Positions 8,299 to 16,672 of a DNA stretch of 64,000 nt are shown piece after piece. A model generated the notes under the pieces. The model worked only from the letters and a program-made list of their open reading frames with translations, did no database searches and was not told the DNA's origin. The DNA lies in the NCBI GenBank assembly GCA_016703745.1, contig JADJBK010000006.1:186001-250000 (forward strand). The letters are read 5' to 3'. The stretch comes from Nitrosomonas sp. GTDB taxonomy: Bacteria > Pseudomonadota > Gammaproteobacteria > Burkholderiales > Nitrosomonadaceae. Position numbers and translations under genes: made by a program. Each line of letters begins with the position of its first letter. Within the stretch, counting starts at the first letter, position 1.

Positions 8299-9796
8299 GA
8301 GCTGCCTCCTTGTGTTGCCCAGTTTCCGCTGAGGAGTTGATCGTAGGTATCCGCAGTGTGTTGTTTAATTGGGATGTCCGGCTGCGGCGCATGCTGCCGC
8401 AGAAATCGCTTTTGCAGTGTTTGCAGTTCAGGTAGCGGATGTTGTTGCAACAATTCAGCGGCCAACTGGCTCTCGCAATCATAGTCGTAGGCAAAACGCA
8501 GCACCGATACCATCCATTTGCAAGCGAGTCCGGGATCAAATTGTTGTTGTACCCGCGCCCACAGCTGGTGATACTGTGGCGTTGGCAACAGATCATCCCG
8601 CAGCCGGGAAAAGCGAAAGGCTTGTGGCTTTGCCGCCAATGCATGAATCACATGACGGTAATCGATGCGCCGGGCGCGTCCTTCCGGCGTTTTCGGATAC
8701 GCGCGCGGTAATGTAATGACCGGTGTTTGGCCGACAAAGCATTCCAGACGATCGTGATAGAGATGAACCCGGATGTTCTCGCCAATGAGTCTGGATGGCA
8801 CACTGTAGAGCCCCCGTTTTACCGCTATGGTGCTACTGGTGGTCACTTTGACGGTCAGTTCACTGAAGTCCATGAAGCGGTAGCGTGGCAGTGGCTGGAG
8901 ATGCGATTGCTCTTCCGCCAATCGCCCCCTGCAGCGCAGATTGAGCTTATCGACGATCCGTTCAAGAAAACGGCGGTAGGCAACCACACTGTCGAAATCC
9001 GCCGATCCCCGCAGTTTGATCGCCTGCTCAATCCGGTGTTTGAGCGAACCATGGGCATTTTCTACGGCGCCATTTTCATGACTGACGCCCAGGTTATTGA
9101 CCGTAGGCTTCATGCCGTAGTGTTGACACAGCGCCGCATAAGATTGCGTGAGTTCTTGTTTTTGGCTCGCATTGACGTATGCGGCACTCAGGCTGTCGGT
9201 GCGATGTTCCCTGGGCACGCCGCCCAGTTTATGCAAGGCGGTCTGCAATCCATCGGCCAATGCACTATAACTTTCCCCGCCCCGGATGATATGAACCGCG
9301 CGCCAATGACTATAAGCCAGACAAAACTGATACAGCAGGTGATCAAATGGTTTGCCTGCAATCGTAATTGCCGTGCGCGGCCAGGTAAAATCGGACAACC
9401 CCTGGTGCCCGGCAGGTACCGACTGGCAAAACATGACCGCCTTACCGGGACCTTGCGTTGCCCGCCAGTGTTTTACACGGCGCTGCAAGCTTCTGAGCAA
9501 TTTCTCCGGGTATTGGCCGGGATATCGATCATCCAGGTACTCCCAAAGCGTAGTCCCGGTCAGTTCAGGTTCCCCGTGCAGCAATGGAACCAATTCAGTC
9601 TCCCAAACCAGCTCAAAGGATCCTGGCGCGTGCGCCATTGCCGTTGCGACTTCTCCACCCGCACACCCTTCTCAATCCTGCGGCCACTGCGGATACTTAC
9701 CCCCGCTTTCGCAGCCGCTGTCCCCTGACCATGCCCTATCTGACGATTCTTCATATAAATAGCTTCCTGTTGATGAGTGATATGTTTTCCAGGCAA
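8277..9796 (-). pseudogene. istA: IS21 transposase IstA, frameshifted
   Basis: The N-terminal DNA-binding part is read from 9796 (MPGKHITHQQ, then TAAAKAGVSIRSGRRIEK) to QWRTRQDP near 9620. The rest continues in another frame from GSFELVWETELVPLL to 8277. One missing base near 9618-9622 explains the break: adding one base would give DPFELVW. The catalytic core is otherwise intact, with Asp in GLSDFTW, Asp in HRTDSLSAAY and Glu in HENGAVENAHGSLK. The downstream ORF (453 aa) lacks the helix-turn-helix region and is unlikely to work alone. A sequencing error cannot be excluded. Confidence 0.85.
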
Positions 9797-9971
9797 GTTC
9801 TTTCTCCTTATATAGAAAAGAACTCATACTGATACTTTCACTCAACCGGTCAAGATAATTGTCGCCTGACCGGACAGGTTAATTGTCGTCTAATACATGG
9901 GGCAGATGGGATAATTAAACACCCCCAATCCTCTCTTGATTCTCCCAATAATTCCCATAAAAACATATAGG

Positions 9972-9988
9972 TGCGACAATTTGTCGCA
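9972..9988. promoter_or_regulatory. 17-bp palindromic operator candidate
   Basis: TGCGACAA-T-TTGTCGCA, a perfect palindrome around base 9980. It ends exactly at the -35 box of the promoter for the PepSY gene. The core GACAATTTGTC recurs at 32302-32312 in a second promoter with the same spacing to its -10 box, so it is probably the site of a shared regulator. Confidence 0.7.
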
Positions 9989-10016
9989 TTGACACATCTT
10001 TTTTTTCCCCTACAAT
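9989..10016 (+). promoter_or_regulatory. Sigma-70 type promoter for the PepSY gene
   Basis: TTGACA at 9989-9994, a 16-bp spacer with a T8 tract, and TACAAT at 10011-10016, about 105 bp upstream of the ATG at 10123. The palindrome at 9972-9988 abuts the -35 box. Confidence 0.7.
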
Positions 10017-10122
10017 TATCCTCAATCAGAAGCTCATTTACGATTTTAACCGGGTGCTGATTGAAGCGAAGTCATAAGAAAATTGAATAGCTTATTTCTT
10101 ACTTGAAAGCGGAGGTTGGCAT

Positions 10123-11382
10123 ATGTCAACAATAGATCCTTTATCCTCGTCAAAAACAGCTGGGATGCTTCCGGTGCCAGGCGGAACCGGATCGTTATCC
10201 GGCAAATGGGTCGCAGCCATAAAAAAGACCACTCTGCGCACGGTGTTGCTGAAAATTCATTTGTACATCGCGCTATGGCTAGGTGTGTTGCTCGCGCTGG
10301 CTGGTGTAACGGGAAGTCTCCTGGTCTACAAGCACGCGATTGACAAATGGCTGAATGCAGACATGATGCAGGTTGAGGTTCAGGGAGAATACCAGTCGTT
10401 CCTCAGCGTGATCGAAGCAGCGAATCAGGTATCGCCAATCAAAGATCCGCCGCACCATCTCTATCTGCCACGGGAAAAAGATGATGTTTTGATGGTGCGT
10501 TACCAGATCAAACATCCGGATCCAGAGCACAAAGGCCATAACCATCATTTTTATGAGGTGATGGTGAACCCATATACCGGAGAAATACTGGGGCATCGCG
10601 ACCGGGATGATGCACTGATGACCGTGATCCTTCAGCTTCACTACAAGCTGCTGGCGGGAGATACCGGAAAACTGGTTATGGGAATTACCGCCCTGTTGAC
10701 CTTGTTTTTGACCGTAACCGGAATTTATCTGTGGTGGCCAAAATTCACCAAAATTCGGCAAGCATTTGTTATAAAACGCAATGCCAGCTCACACCGCTTC
10801 AACTTCGATCTGCATAAAACCACGGGTATTTATACTGCGGTCGTAATGTTTGCAGTCGCGCTATCCGGCGTATATTTTAATCTTCCCCAAGTGTTCAAAC
10901 CAATGATCGGTTATTTCTCGCCCTTGACTGAGATACCCCGTGATCTCAAATCCCAGGTGATGGATAACACTGCACCGCTGACACCTGAGCAAGCGTTAGC
11001 AAAAATAACTACCCATTTTGCTGAAGAGATCACGCCGCAACGCCTGTTCCTGCCAGCAGATGTAAATGGTGTTTACATGGTGACAGCACGCCAGCCAACC
11101 GAGTTCACCTCAAACGGCAAGACGCTGGTCTGGGTAGACCAATATAGTGGTGACATTATTGAAGTGCGTGATCCACACAAGCTTGCCGCCGGTGATACTT
11201 TCATCAATCTGCAGCTTCCTTTGCACAACGGCGAAATTCTTGGTCAACCCGGGCAGATTCTTGTATTAATCGTAGGGTTTGCACCACTCATTATGTTAAT
11301 TACCGGAGTGATTGTCTGGCTGAACAAACGCCGCGCCAAAAAATTTGAACGATTGAAGTTAGCTGTTTCCCGCCTGAACTAG
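10123..11382 (+). CDS. PepSY-associated transmembrane protein
   Basis: A 419-aa inner-membrane protein of the PepSY_TM family. It has a first membrane segment after KIHLYIALWLGVLLALAGVTG (about residues 46-66), a periplasmic PepSY-like region, a second segment around GITALLTLFLTVTGIYLWW (about 186-204), a third near TAVVMFAVALSGVYF and a final one LVLIVGFAPLIMLITGVIVWL before a basic C-terminus. Such proteins usually accompany siderophore receptors or reductases and may reduce or traffic iron, but no receptor gene is adjacent, so the substrate is unknown. A clear GGAGG lies upstream of the ATG. Expression is probably controlled through the palindrome at 9972-9988. It appears to be a single-gene unit followed by a strong hairpin. 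Confidence 0.85.
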   Translation: MSTIDPLSSSKTAGMLPVPGGTGSLSGKWVAAIKKTTLRTVLLKIHLYIALWLGVLLALAGVTGSLLVYKHAIDKWLNADMMQVEVQGEYQSFLSVIEAANQVSPIKDPPHHLYLPREKDDVLMVRYQIKHPDPEHKGHNHHFYEVMVNPYTGEILGHRDRDDALMTVILQLHYKLLAGDTGKLVMGITALLTLFLTVTGIYLWWPKFTKIRQAFVIKRNASSHRFNFDLHKTTGIYTAVVMFAVALSGVYFNLPQVFKPMIGYFSPLTEIPRDLKSQVMDNTAPLTPEQALAKITTHFAEEITPQRLFLPADVNGVYMVTARQPTEFTSNGKTLVWVDQYSGDIIEVRDPHKLAAGDTFINLQLPLHNGEILGQPGQILVLIVGFAPLIMLITGVIVWLNKRRAKKFERLKLAVSRLN

Positions 11383-11447
11383 TTTCACACCTGGTTTGAC
11401 TGCATCTTCTTAACTTTTATTTACTCTCCTCCTCGCTGCAAGGCAAA

Positions 11448-11479
11448 GTGCTACCCACCATTTTAACGGTGGGTAGCAC
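11448..11479. terminator. Perfect 12-bp-stem hairpin after the PepSY gene
   Basis: Arms GTGCTACCCACC (11448-11459) and GGTGGGTAGCAC (11468-11479) with an 8-nt loop. There is no long T tract, so it may be a bidirectional or mRNA-stabilising hairpin. The rest of 11383-11723 holds nothing recognisable. Confidence 0.6.
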
Positions 11480-12148
11480 GCCACTGCCTCATGGGCACTT
11501 CTTCGCCAGAATTGTCAAAACAAAGATCGATCAGCATCGTGTGTCCCGCGCTTTGTAATGCTTTACAAGATCGTCTATGAGGGGATTACGTGTCAGTTTT
11601 GCAATGTAACATCACTAATGAACGCAGCTATCAGGCGAACCTCATGCGGGCAGAGCCTTTATTGGTGAATTGGCGTTTAACTGCTGAAAAAAATATTTTT
11701 ACAACCCTTGAAAACTAAATCACATGAAAAACATGATCATAGCGATAGTGGTCACAGGCACGTCAATAGCGACAGCCGTGACGAATGCGGCAGAAAACGA
11801 ACGCGTACTGGTAGCCGGGGCAACGGGTGGTACTGGGCAGCATATCGTCAGAAAACTACTTGATCAGGGATACCATGTTCGTGTGTTCGTGCGTGATGAA
11901 GACAAGGCAAGATCGCTGTTTGGTGATCGCGCTGAATTATTCAAAGGTGATATACGTGACGCCACATCGGTGGAAAATGCCATGCGCGGCATAGATTATG
12001 TCTTTTCAGCCATTGGTGCGCGCACCCAGGATGATGCCGATCCCAACAGTGGACAATTTGTTGATTACCAAGGGACGCAACACCTGGTGAACGCGGCAAA
12101 ACAGCAGAGCGTGAAGCAGATCATCATAGTTTCAACAGCCGGTCTTAG

Positions 12149-13342
12149 GGAACCTCTGATTAATTCCCCGCAAGTAATATAATTCTGCATCAAACTTTTT
12201 CGAGAAGCTATTCATGAAACCTTACCAACAGATGAGTTTTGCTGATGCCGAATACGCCAATAAGGGCAAAGTCACGCGCCGCGAGAAGTTTCTCGATCAA
12301 CTTGATGGATTATTGCCTTGGCAGGCTATGATTGATGTTATTGAACCACACTATGCGCCAGGCAATGGGCGTGGCCGCAAACCATTTGCCTTGGAATTGA
12401 TGCTGCGCGCGCATGTTGCGCAAATTATCTACAACTATTCCGATCCGGGCATGGAAGATGCGCTGTATGAGATTGAATCACTGCGCCGTTTTTGCGGCAT
12501 TCGTCTGGAAGCCGTGCCGGATGAAAGCACCATTTTGCAATTTCGGCATTTACTGGAAAAACACGGGTTAATGGATCAGATCTTCCAGGTCATCAACCAA
12601 ACGCTGGGTGAGCGTGGGTTGTTCTTGAAAGCCGGCACCATCGTCGATGCCAGCCTGATTGCCGCGCCGACTTCAACCAAAAATAAGAGCCGGTCGCGTG
12701 ATCCAGAAATGCATTCCAGCAAAAAGGGCAATCAATGGTTTTTCGGCAGCAAGTTTCATATCGGCGTCGATCATGAAACCGGGTTGGTGCATACGCTCAA
12801 AGTAACCTCGGGGCATGTCAGCGACGTTGCCGAAGCCGCCGCCCTGCTGCATGGCGAGGAACAGTTTGTTCATGGCGATGCCGGATATCAGGGGCTGGAT
12901 AAACGCCCGGAGATGCCGGCGGAAAGCCCTCCAGCCTGCGTGATCGCGATGCGTCCGGGCAAACTGGCCAGGCTCACGAAAGACGATTCCGGGGCGGCTC
13001 AACTACTGCGCGGTGCCGCCCGTGAGCTGGCGAAACGCCGCGCCAAAGTCGAACACGTGTTTCGGGATATCAAAATCCGCTTTGGGTATGCTAAAAATCG
13101 CTATCGCGGCCTGGCCAAAAATGCGGCCCGTTTGACCTTCCTGACAGCCATTGCCAACGTCATCCGTGGTGACGCCTATGAACGTCGACGCCTTGTTGCG
13201 TCTGAAATTTGAAAACAAGCCAGTAAATGGACTTGTTTCCAGAGAGAAATAGCTGTTTTCATAAAAATCAGCGTCACTATTTGAAAATAGTGGCTAGTTT
13301 TTGAGTGACTGCCGTTCAGAATGTTTGTTTTTCAGAGGTTCC
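12149..13342 (+). mobile_element. Complete IS5-family insertion sequence (1194 bp)
   Basis: Inverted ends GGAACCTCTGA / TCAGAGGTTCC bound one intact transposase gene. TTAG occurs directly on both sides (12145-12148 and 13343-13346), a YTAR-type target duplication as in the IS5 group. The element splits a dehydrogenase gene in frame-preserving fashion. A 226-bp derivative sits at 7116-7341, and a miniature element with related ends sits at 42566-42675. Confidence 0.93.
12214..13212 (+). CDS. IS5-family DDE transposase
   Basis: A 332-aa transposase. The N-terminal domain contains KPFALELMLRAHVAQIIYNYSD. The catalytic triad can be placed at the Asp of GTIVDASLIAAP (about residue 144), the Asp of HGDAGYQG (about 222) and the Glu of KVEHVFRDIKIRFGY (about 287). 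The length fits the IS5 group. The frame is intact, so the element is probably still mobile and could drive the miniature derivatives. The native ribosome-binding site is weak, as usual for transposases. Confidence 0.95.
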   Translation: MKPYQQMSFADAEYANKGKVTRREKFLDQLDGLLPWQAMIDVIEPHYAPGNGRGRKPFALELMLRAHVAQIIYNYSDPGMEDALYEIESLRRFCGIRLEAVPDESTILQFRHLLEKHGLMDQIFQVINQTLGERGLFLKAGTIVDASLIAAPTSTKNKSRSRDPEMHSSKKGNQWFFGSKFHIGVDHETGLVHTLKVTSGHVSDVAEAAALLHGEEQFVHGDAGYQGLDKRPEMPAESPPACVIAMRPGKLARLTKDDSGAAQLLRGAARELAKRRAKVEHVFRDIKIRFGYAKNRYRGLAKNAARLTFLTAIANVIRGDAYERRRLVASEI

Positions 13343-13673
13343 TTAGCGCATCAGTATATAAAACAGGAGGGGAGGTTCGCCCCATCCTGCGTTGGAAAGA
13401 AAAAGCAGAAGAAGTGTTGAGAGCAAGTGGCATTTCCTACACGATTGTGCGTCCCGGTGGCTTGTCCGATGATGTTGGCGGTAAAACCGGCATCCGGGTA
13501 ACTCAAGGAACTTATGCCCGCGCGATGATTCCCCGCGAGGATGTTGCGCGGGTTTGTGTGGCAGCCTTGAAACGTCCTTCTGCTTACAACAAAACTTTCG
13601 AGATCGTCAGTCTGCCTGATAGCAACCCGGTGATTGACTGGGACGTTTTCTATCAGGCGCCGCAACGGGACTG

Positions 13674-15002
13674 ATGTCCGTGAAAAGCCAGTCAGAAGAT
13701 ATTGTCAGTCCCATTCAGCAGACGGAGGGCAATTATTGGACCGAGCGACTGCTACAGATCGGAAAAGCCGAAATTTATGCGGTACTGCTGTCTTTTATTT
13801 ATTTTTTCAGTCTGCTGTCCAGTTATTACATGCTGCGGCCGATGCGCGATGCAATGGGGCTGGCAGGGGGAGTCAGCCATCTGCCATGGCTGTTTACCGC
13901 AACATTCATCGCAATGTTGTTGGTAGTGCCGGTGTATGGCTGGATATGTAGTCGTTTTGCCCGCGGTATTTTTTTACCGTGGGTTTATACCTTTTTTATC
14001 ATCAATATTCTTTTGTTCTATAAGGGATTCTCCTGGGACCCTAACAATGTTTGGCTTGCACGCACCTTTTTTGTGTGGCTCAGCGTATTCAATCTCTTCG
14101 TTGTATCGGTATTCTGGAGCTTGATGGCGGATCTGTTCGACAAGGAGCAGTCGCATCGGCTGTTTGCCGTCATCGCGGCGGGTGGCAGTGCTGGTGCGAT
14201 TGCTGGCCCGGCAATAACTGCGCTATTGGTTACGTATTTGAGTGCGCATAATTTATTGCTGTTTAGCGCTGCCTTACTTTCGGTTGCCGTGATCTGCATC
14301 CGTTTGCTCCTACGCTGGCATAGTGATCGACTGATGTTTCATTCAAATCATGGGAGTAATTTGCAACACAATCAGGTATTGCCCGATCAGAAGATGGGTG
14401 GCAGCTGGTTCTCCGGCATGACATTACTGATGCAATCGCGCTATTTACAAGGAATCGCCATATTTATTCTGCTGGCCAGCACCATTGGTACATTTTTGTA
14501 TTTGCAGCAAGCTGCATTTATTGAGCAATATTTTCAGGACAGGGAAAGCCAGACACAGGTTTTCGCATTAATAGATCTGGCTGTGAACGTATTATCCATT
14601 TTGACGCAACTCTTTGTGACCAGCCGTTTGATGCAATTTCTTGGTGTCGGTAAAACCCTGGCGCTGGTTCCGTTGTTGATGGTGCTGGCGTTCATAGCAT
14701 TTGGCCTCATGCCAACGCCTGCTATGCTTATTGCCGCAATGGTGATTCGCCGAGTAGGAGAATACGCCATCATCCGGCCTGGTCGTGAGGCGCTGTTTAC
14801 CTCAGTGGATGTGGAAACCAAGTATAAAGGCAAGCATTTTATTGATACCGTTATTTTTCGTGGTGGTGACGCGCTCAGCAGCTGGCTGTTCGCTCCACTG
14901 AGCCTGCTTGGTCTGCTGGGAATCGGTCTGACAGGCGCGGGATTATCCGCAATCTGGGGCTGGCTGGGCTACAAACTGGGTATTAAGCATGATCACACCT
15001 GA
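13674..15002 (+). CDS. MFS/ATP-ADP-translocase-like transporter
   Basis: A 442-aa membrane protein with about 11-12 hydrophobic segments. The N-terminal SYYMLRPMRDAMG and the later RVGEYAIIRPGREALFTSV and YKGKHFIDTVIFRGGDA are characteristic of the bacterial branch of the ATP:ADP antiporter (Tlc/Npt) superfamily found in free-living bacteria. The true substrate there is unknown and need not be a nucleotide. The ATG overlaps the stop of the interrupted dehydrogenase gene by one base, so the two formed an operon before the IS5 insertion. Confidence 0.85.
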   Translation: MSVKSQSEDIVSPIQQTEGNYWTERLLQIGKAEIYAVLLSFIYFFSLLSSYYMLRPMRDAMGLAGGVSHLPWLFTATFIAMLLVVPVYGWICSRFARGIFLPWVYTFFIINILLFYKGFSWDPNNVWLARTFFVWLSVFNLFVVSVFWSLMADLFDKEQSHRLFAVIAAGGSAGAIAGPAITALLVTYLSAHNLLLFSAALLSVAVICIRLLLRWHSDRLMFHSNHGSNLQHNQVLPDQKMGGSWFSGMTLLMQSRYLQGIAIFILLASTIGTFLYLQQAAFIEQYFQDRESQTQVFALIDLAVNVLSILTQLFVTSRLMQFLGVGKTLALVPLLMVLAFIAFGLMPTPAMLIAAMVIRRVGEYAIIRPGREALFTSVDVETKYKGKHFIDTVIFRGGDALSSWLFAPLSLLGLLGIGLTGAGLSAIWGWLGYKLGIKHDHT

Positions 15003-15006
15003 CAAT

Positions 15007-15159
15007 ATGTCCTTCCAATTGACTGCCGACGCAGTAACAGTCGGTGTCGTTTCAGAGCCCTGGACGCTGCCATTGATGATCCTGCCTATGTTATGGCTTG
15101 CAGGATCGGTCAGGAAGAAATCGCGTTTGTTGTCCTGGAATTTGATTACATATCTATAA
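15007..15159 (+). CDS. Possible 50-aa ORF with a PEP-CTERM-like tail
   Basis: The frame starts 5 bp after the transporter gene and ends inside the following hairpin. The second half reads SEPWTLPLMILPMLWLAG and then VRKKSR, i.e. a Glu-Pro pair, a hydrophobic helix and a basic end, which is the layout of a PEP-CTERM sorting signal. There is no good ribosome-binding site, and the ORF may be a remnant. No exosortase gene is visible in the window. Confidence 0.3.
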   Translation: MSFQLTADAVTVGVVSEPWTLPLMILPMLWLAGSVRKKSRLLSWNLITYL

Positions 15160-15194
15160 GGCTCCAGATTGTCACTGATAATCTGGAGCCTTAT
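15156..15194. terminator. Perfect 15-bp-stem hairpin
   Basis: Arms ATAAGGCTCCAGATT (15156-15170) and AATCTGGAGCCTTAT (15180-15194), with a 9-nt loop. Downstream bases are AT-rich (AATTTAG) but not a T run. It probably ends the transporter transcript. Confidence 0.65.
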
Positions 15195-15292
15195 AATTTA
15201 GTAGGCCAGCCTCTGTAGATGAGGTCGGTTTAGCTCCGAATCTCCACAAGCCTCCTTACCATAACTGGAGGTAACTTGTTGTCTTTTTAAAT

Positions 15293-15438
15293 GGCTATGT
15301 CATCGTTAGTTAGTGGTTGCCATGTAACCCAGTGAATTTAAAGAAAAATATCAATTATTGGTTTTTTGGCTAACGACTTGTTTATAAATGATAAATAGTG
15401 TTTATTTGCAGTGACCAACAATTAACGATGACATAGCC
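15293..15438. mobile_element. 146-bp MITE-like element with 8-bp target duplication
   Basis: The ends are imperfect inverted repeats: left GGCTATGTCATCGTTAGTTA and right (reverse complement) GGCTATGTCATCGTTAATTG. TTTTAAAT is present immediately outside both ends (15285-15292 and 15439-15446). The element has no coding capacity. The GGCT start and AT-rich 8-bp duplication resemble IS1595-type elements; the parent element is not in the window. Confidence 0.75.
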
Positions 15439-15446
15439 TTTTAAAT

Positions 15447-15838
15447 AGAGAGCGGGTTTTTAGGCGGGTGCTAGTCATTAACCATAGCACCGCATCTTGC
15501 CATAGTAAAGCGTATGGATCAATACAAGCTAACACTGGATTTCTACTAATAAGCATTCACGGAATAGGTGTTATTTCAAGTACTAAGTAGCGCATATCAT
15601 AATGTTTATTAAAGATTAAATTCTGTAGTTGGTTCTTGAATCTGCCCTGCATCACAGTGGACTACCATAGAGCCGAAATCTTTTTCGCGTGCAAGTCGGC
15701 GTGGACCACACTTAACGAAGTAAATTTCGTTGAACTTACTCTCTCATCTTATTCATTTCTTTTGTTCAATTATTTTTTCGTATTTGTTTTCAGTATATTA
15801 ATTAATTTCTAAGGAATATATTGCAACATTAATTTTTT
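15447..15838. other. Long AT-rich leader region before the sigma-54 promoter
   Basis: No gene recognised. A short hairpin AACGAAGTAAATTTCGTT lies near 15715-15732. This stretch would be where an enhancer-binding protein acts (80-200 bp upstream of the -24 box), but I could not identify a clear binding palindrome. Confidence 0.4.
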
Positions 15839-15854
15839 TGGCATGTGACTTGCA
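15839..15854 (+). promoter_or_regulatory. Sigma-54 promoter of the glycine-zipper cluster
   Basis: TGGCAT-GTGAC-TTGCA matches the -24/-12 consensus (TGGCAY-N5-TTGCW) perfectly, with the GG and GC at the required spacing. It lies about 105 bp upstream of the first gene. A sigma-54 activator gene sits at the far end of the same cluster (26862-28259). Confidence 0.88.
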
Positions 15855-15959
15855 TATATCAAGATAAGGGAGATCAAAGTTAAACCGATTGACCTGAAAG
15901 GAGCGCACAGCGCTATTTAATGTAAGCACTTGAATAAAAAATTAGTGGAGGACTACACC

Positions 15960-16643
15960 ATGTATCAGAGTGAAAATACTTTTGGATTCAATCCTGAAAT
16001 GAGTGATTTTGAAGCCGAACAATATGAAGGTGAACAGTATGAAGGCGAGCAATTTGAGTATGGTGAAGCGGAATGGGGGGAAGTATTTAACGAAGGAGAA
16101 GTGATGGAATTTGCCGCCGAACTTCTGGAAGTTACTAACGAAGCAGAGCTTGATCGTTTTCTTGGGAAACTGATCAAGAAAGCAGGTAGCGCTCTAGGAA
16201 AAGTAGTGAAATCTCCCATTGGTCAGGCGGTGGGTGGTGTGCTCAAGGGCGTTGCAAAAAAAGCTTTACCGATTGCCGGTGGTGCACTGGGAGCTTATTT
16301 TGGCGGTCCTCTTGGTGCCAAGATTGGCAGCGGGTTGGCTTCCGCAGCAGGAAGCGCGCTTGGACTCGAACTCGAGGCACTAAGTCAGGAAGATCGAGAA
16401 TTTGAAGGTGGAAAACAATTTGTGCGTTTTGCCGCAAATACCGTGAAGAATGCCGTATCAGCACCGCCTGTTGCTAATCCTCGCAGCGCTGCGCAAATGG
16501 CCGCTAACAAGGCCGCACAGGTCTACGCGCCCAATTTAACAGGCTCGGGATCGACATCAACCATGCCATCAGCCGTGCCTGGTAAAGGGCGTGGAGGCCG
16601 ATGGTTCCGGCGTGGTCGCAACATCATCATTGTGAATTGCTAA
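15960..16643 (+). CDS. Acidic-head, glycine-zipper-core protein 1 of unknown function
   Basis: A 227-aa protein. The start is ATG at 15960, behind GTGGAGGAC. There is an acidic Glu/Tyr/Gly head with a 5-residue repeat (EQYEG twice, about residues 17-29). Next comes a helical FAAELLEVTNEAELDRFLGK motif (about 46-65), a basic stretch with repeated Gly-x-x-x-Gly (KSPIGQAVGGVLKGVAKKAL, then LGAYFGGPLGAKIGSGLASA), the line LELEALSQEDREFE, an Ala-rich helix and a C-terminal GRWFRRGRNIIIVNC. There is no signal peptide. It is paralogous to the next gene and to residues 380-531 of the protein at 22026-24410. Glycine zippers often insert into or oligomerise at membranes, so a pore-forming or secreted role is an inference. 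Confidence 0.85.
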   Translation: MYQSENTFGFNPEMSDFEAEQYEGEQYEGEQFEYGEAEWGEVFNEGEVMEFAAELLEVTNEAELDRFLGKLIKKAGSALGKVVKSPIGQAVGGVLKGVAKKALPIAGGALGAYFGGPLGAKIGSGLASAAGSALGLELEALSQEDREFEGGKQFVRFAANTVKNAVSAPPVANPRSAAQMAANKAAQVYAPNLTGSGSTSTMPSAVPGKGRGGRWFRRGRNIIIVNC

Positions 16644-16672
16644 GCAGTTTCATAAACATATTTGTGAGGAGA

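Larger units (their letters stand above)
7492..9896 (-). mobile_element. IS21-family insertion sequence (about 2.4 kb)
   Basis: Contains istA (broken) and istB on the minus strand. The ends are inverted: the left end begins GTATCTCGCGTCAATTATC and the right end (reverse complement) GTATTAGACGACAATTAAC. A second conserved block ending CCGGTTGAGT lies about 40 bp inside each end (7501-7548 and 9840-9887), giving the repeated-block end structure typical of IS21. The 4 bp ATGG occur directly outside both proposed ends (7488-7491 and 9897-9900) and could be the target duplication. Exact termini are uncertain by a few bases. Confidence 0.75.
11724..13674 (+). pseudogene. NAD(P)-binding short-chain dehydrogenase-like gene interrupted by an IS5-type element
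   Basis: The 5' part (11724-12148) encodes a signal-like N-terminus, MKNMIIAIVVTGTSIATAVTNA, then the Rossmann motif VLVAGATGGTGQ and a segment of NmrA/SDR-a5 type. The 3' part (13347-13674) encodes SASVYKTGGEVRPILRWKEKAE and YTIVRPGGLSDD. Removing bases 12149-13346 (element plus one TTAG copy) restores one uninterrupted 250-aa reading frame, so the insertion is recent and clean. The signal-like N-terminus before the Rossmann fold is unusual for this family. The gene overlaps the following transporter gene by one base (TGATG), so polar effects on it are possible. Confidence 0.88.

Noticed and set aside
8727..9728. Long plus-strand open frame (333 aa) opposite istA
   Set aside because: It is antisense to the IstA coding sequence, whose catalytic motifs are clear on the minus strand; no family or start signal supports the plus-strand frame.
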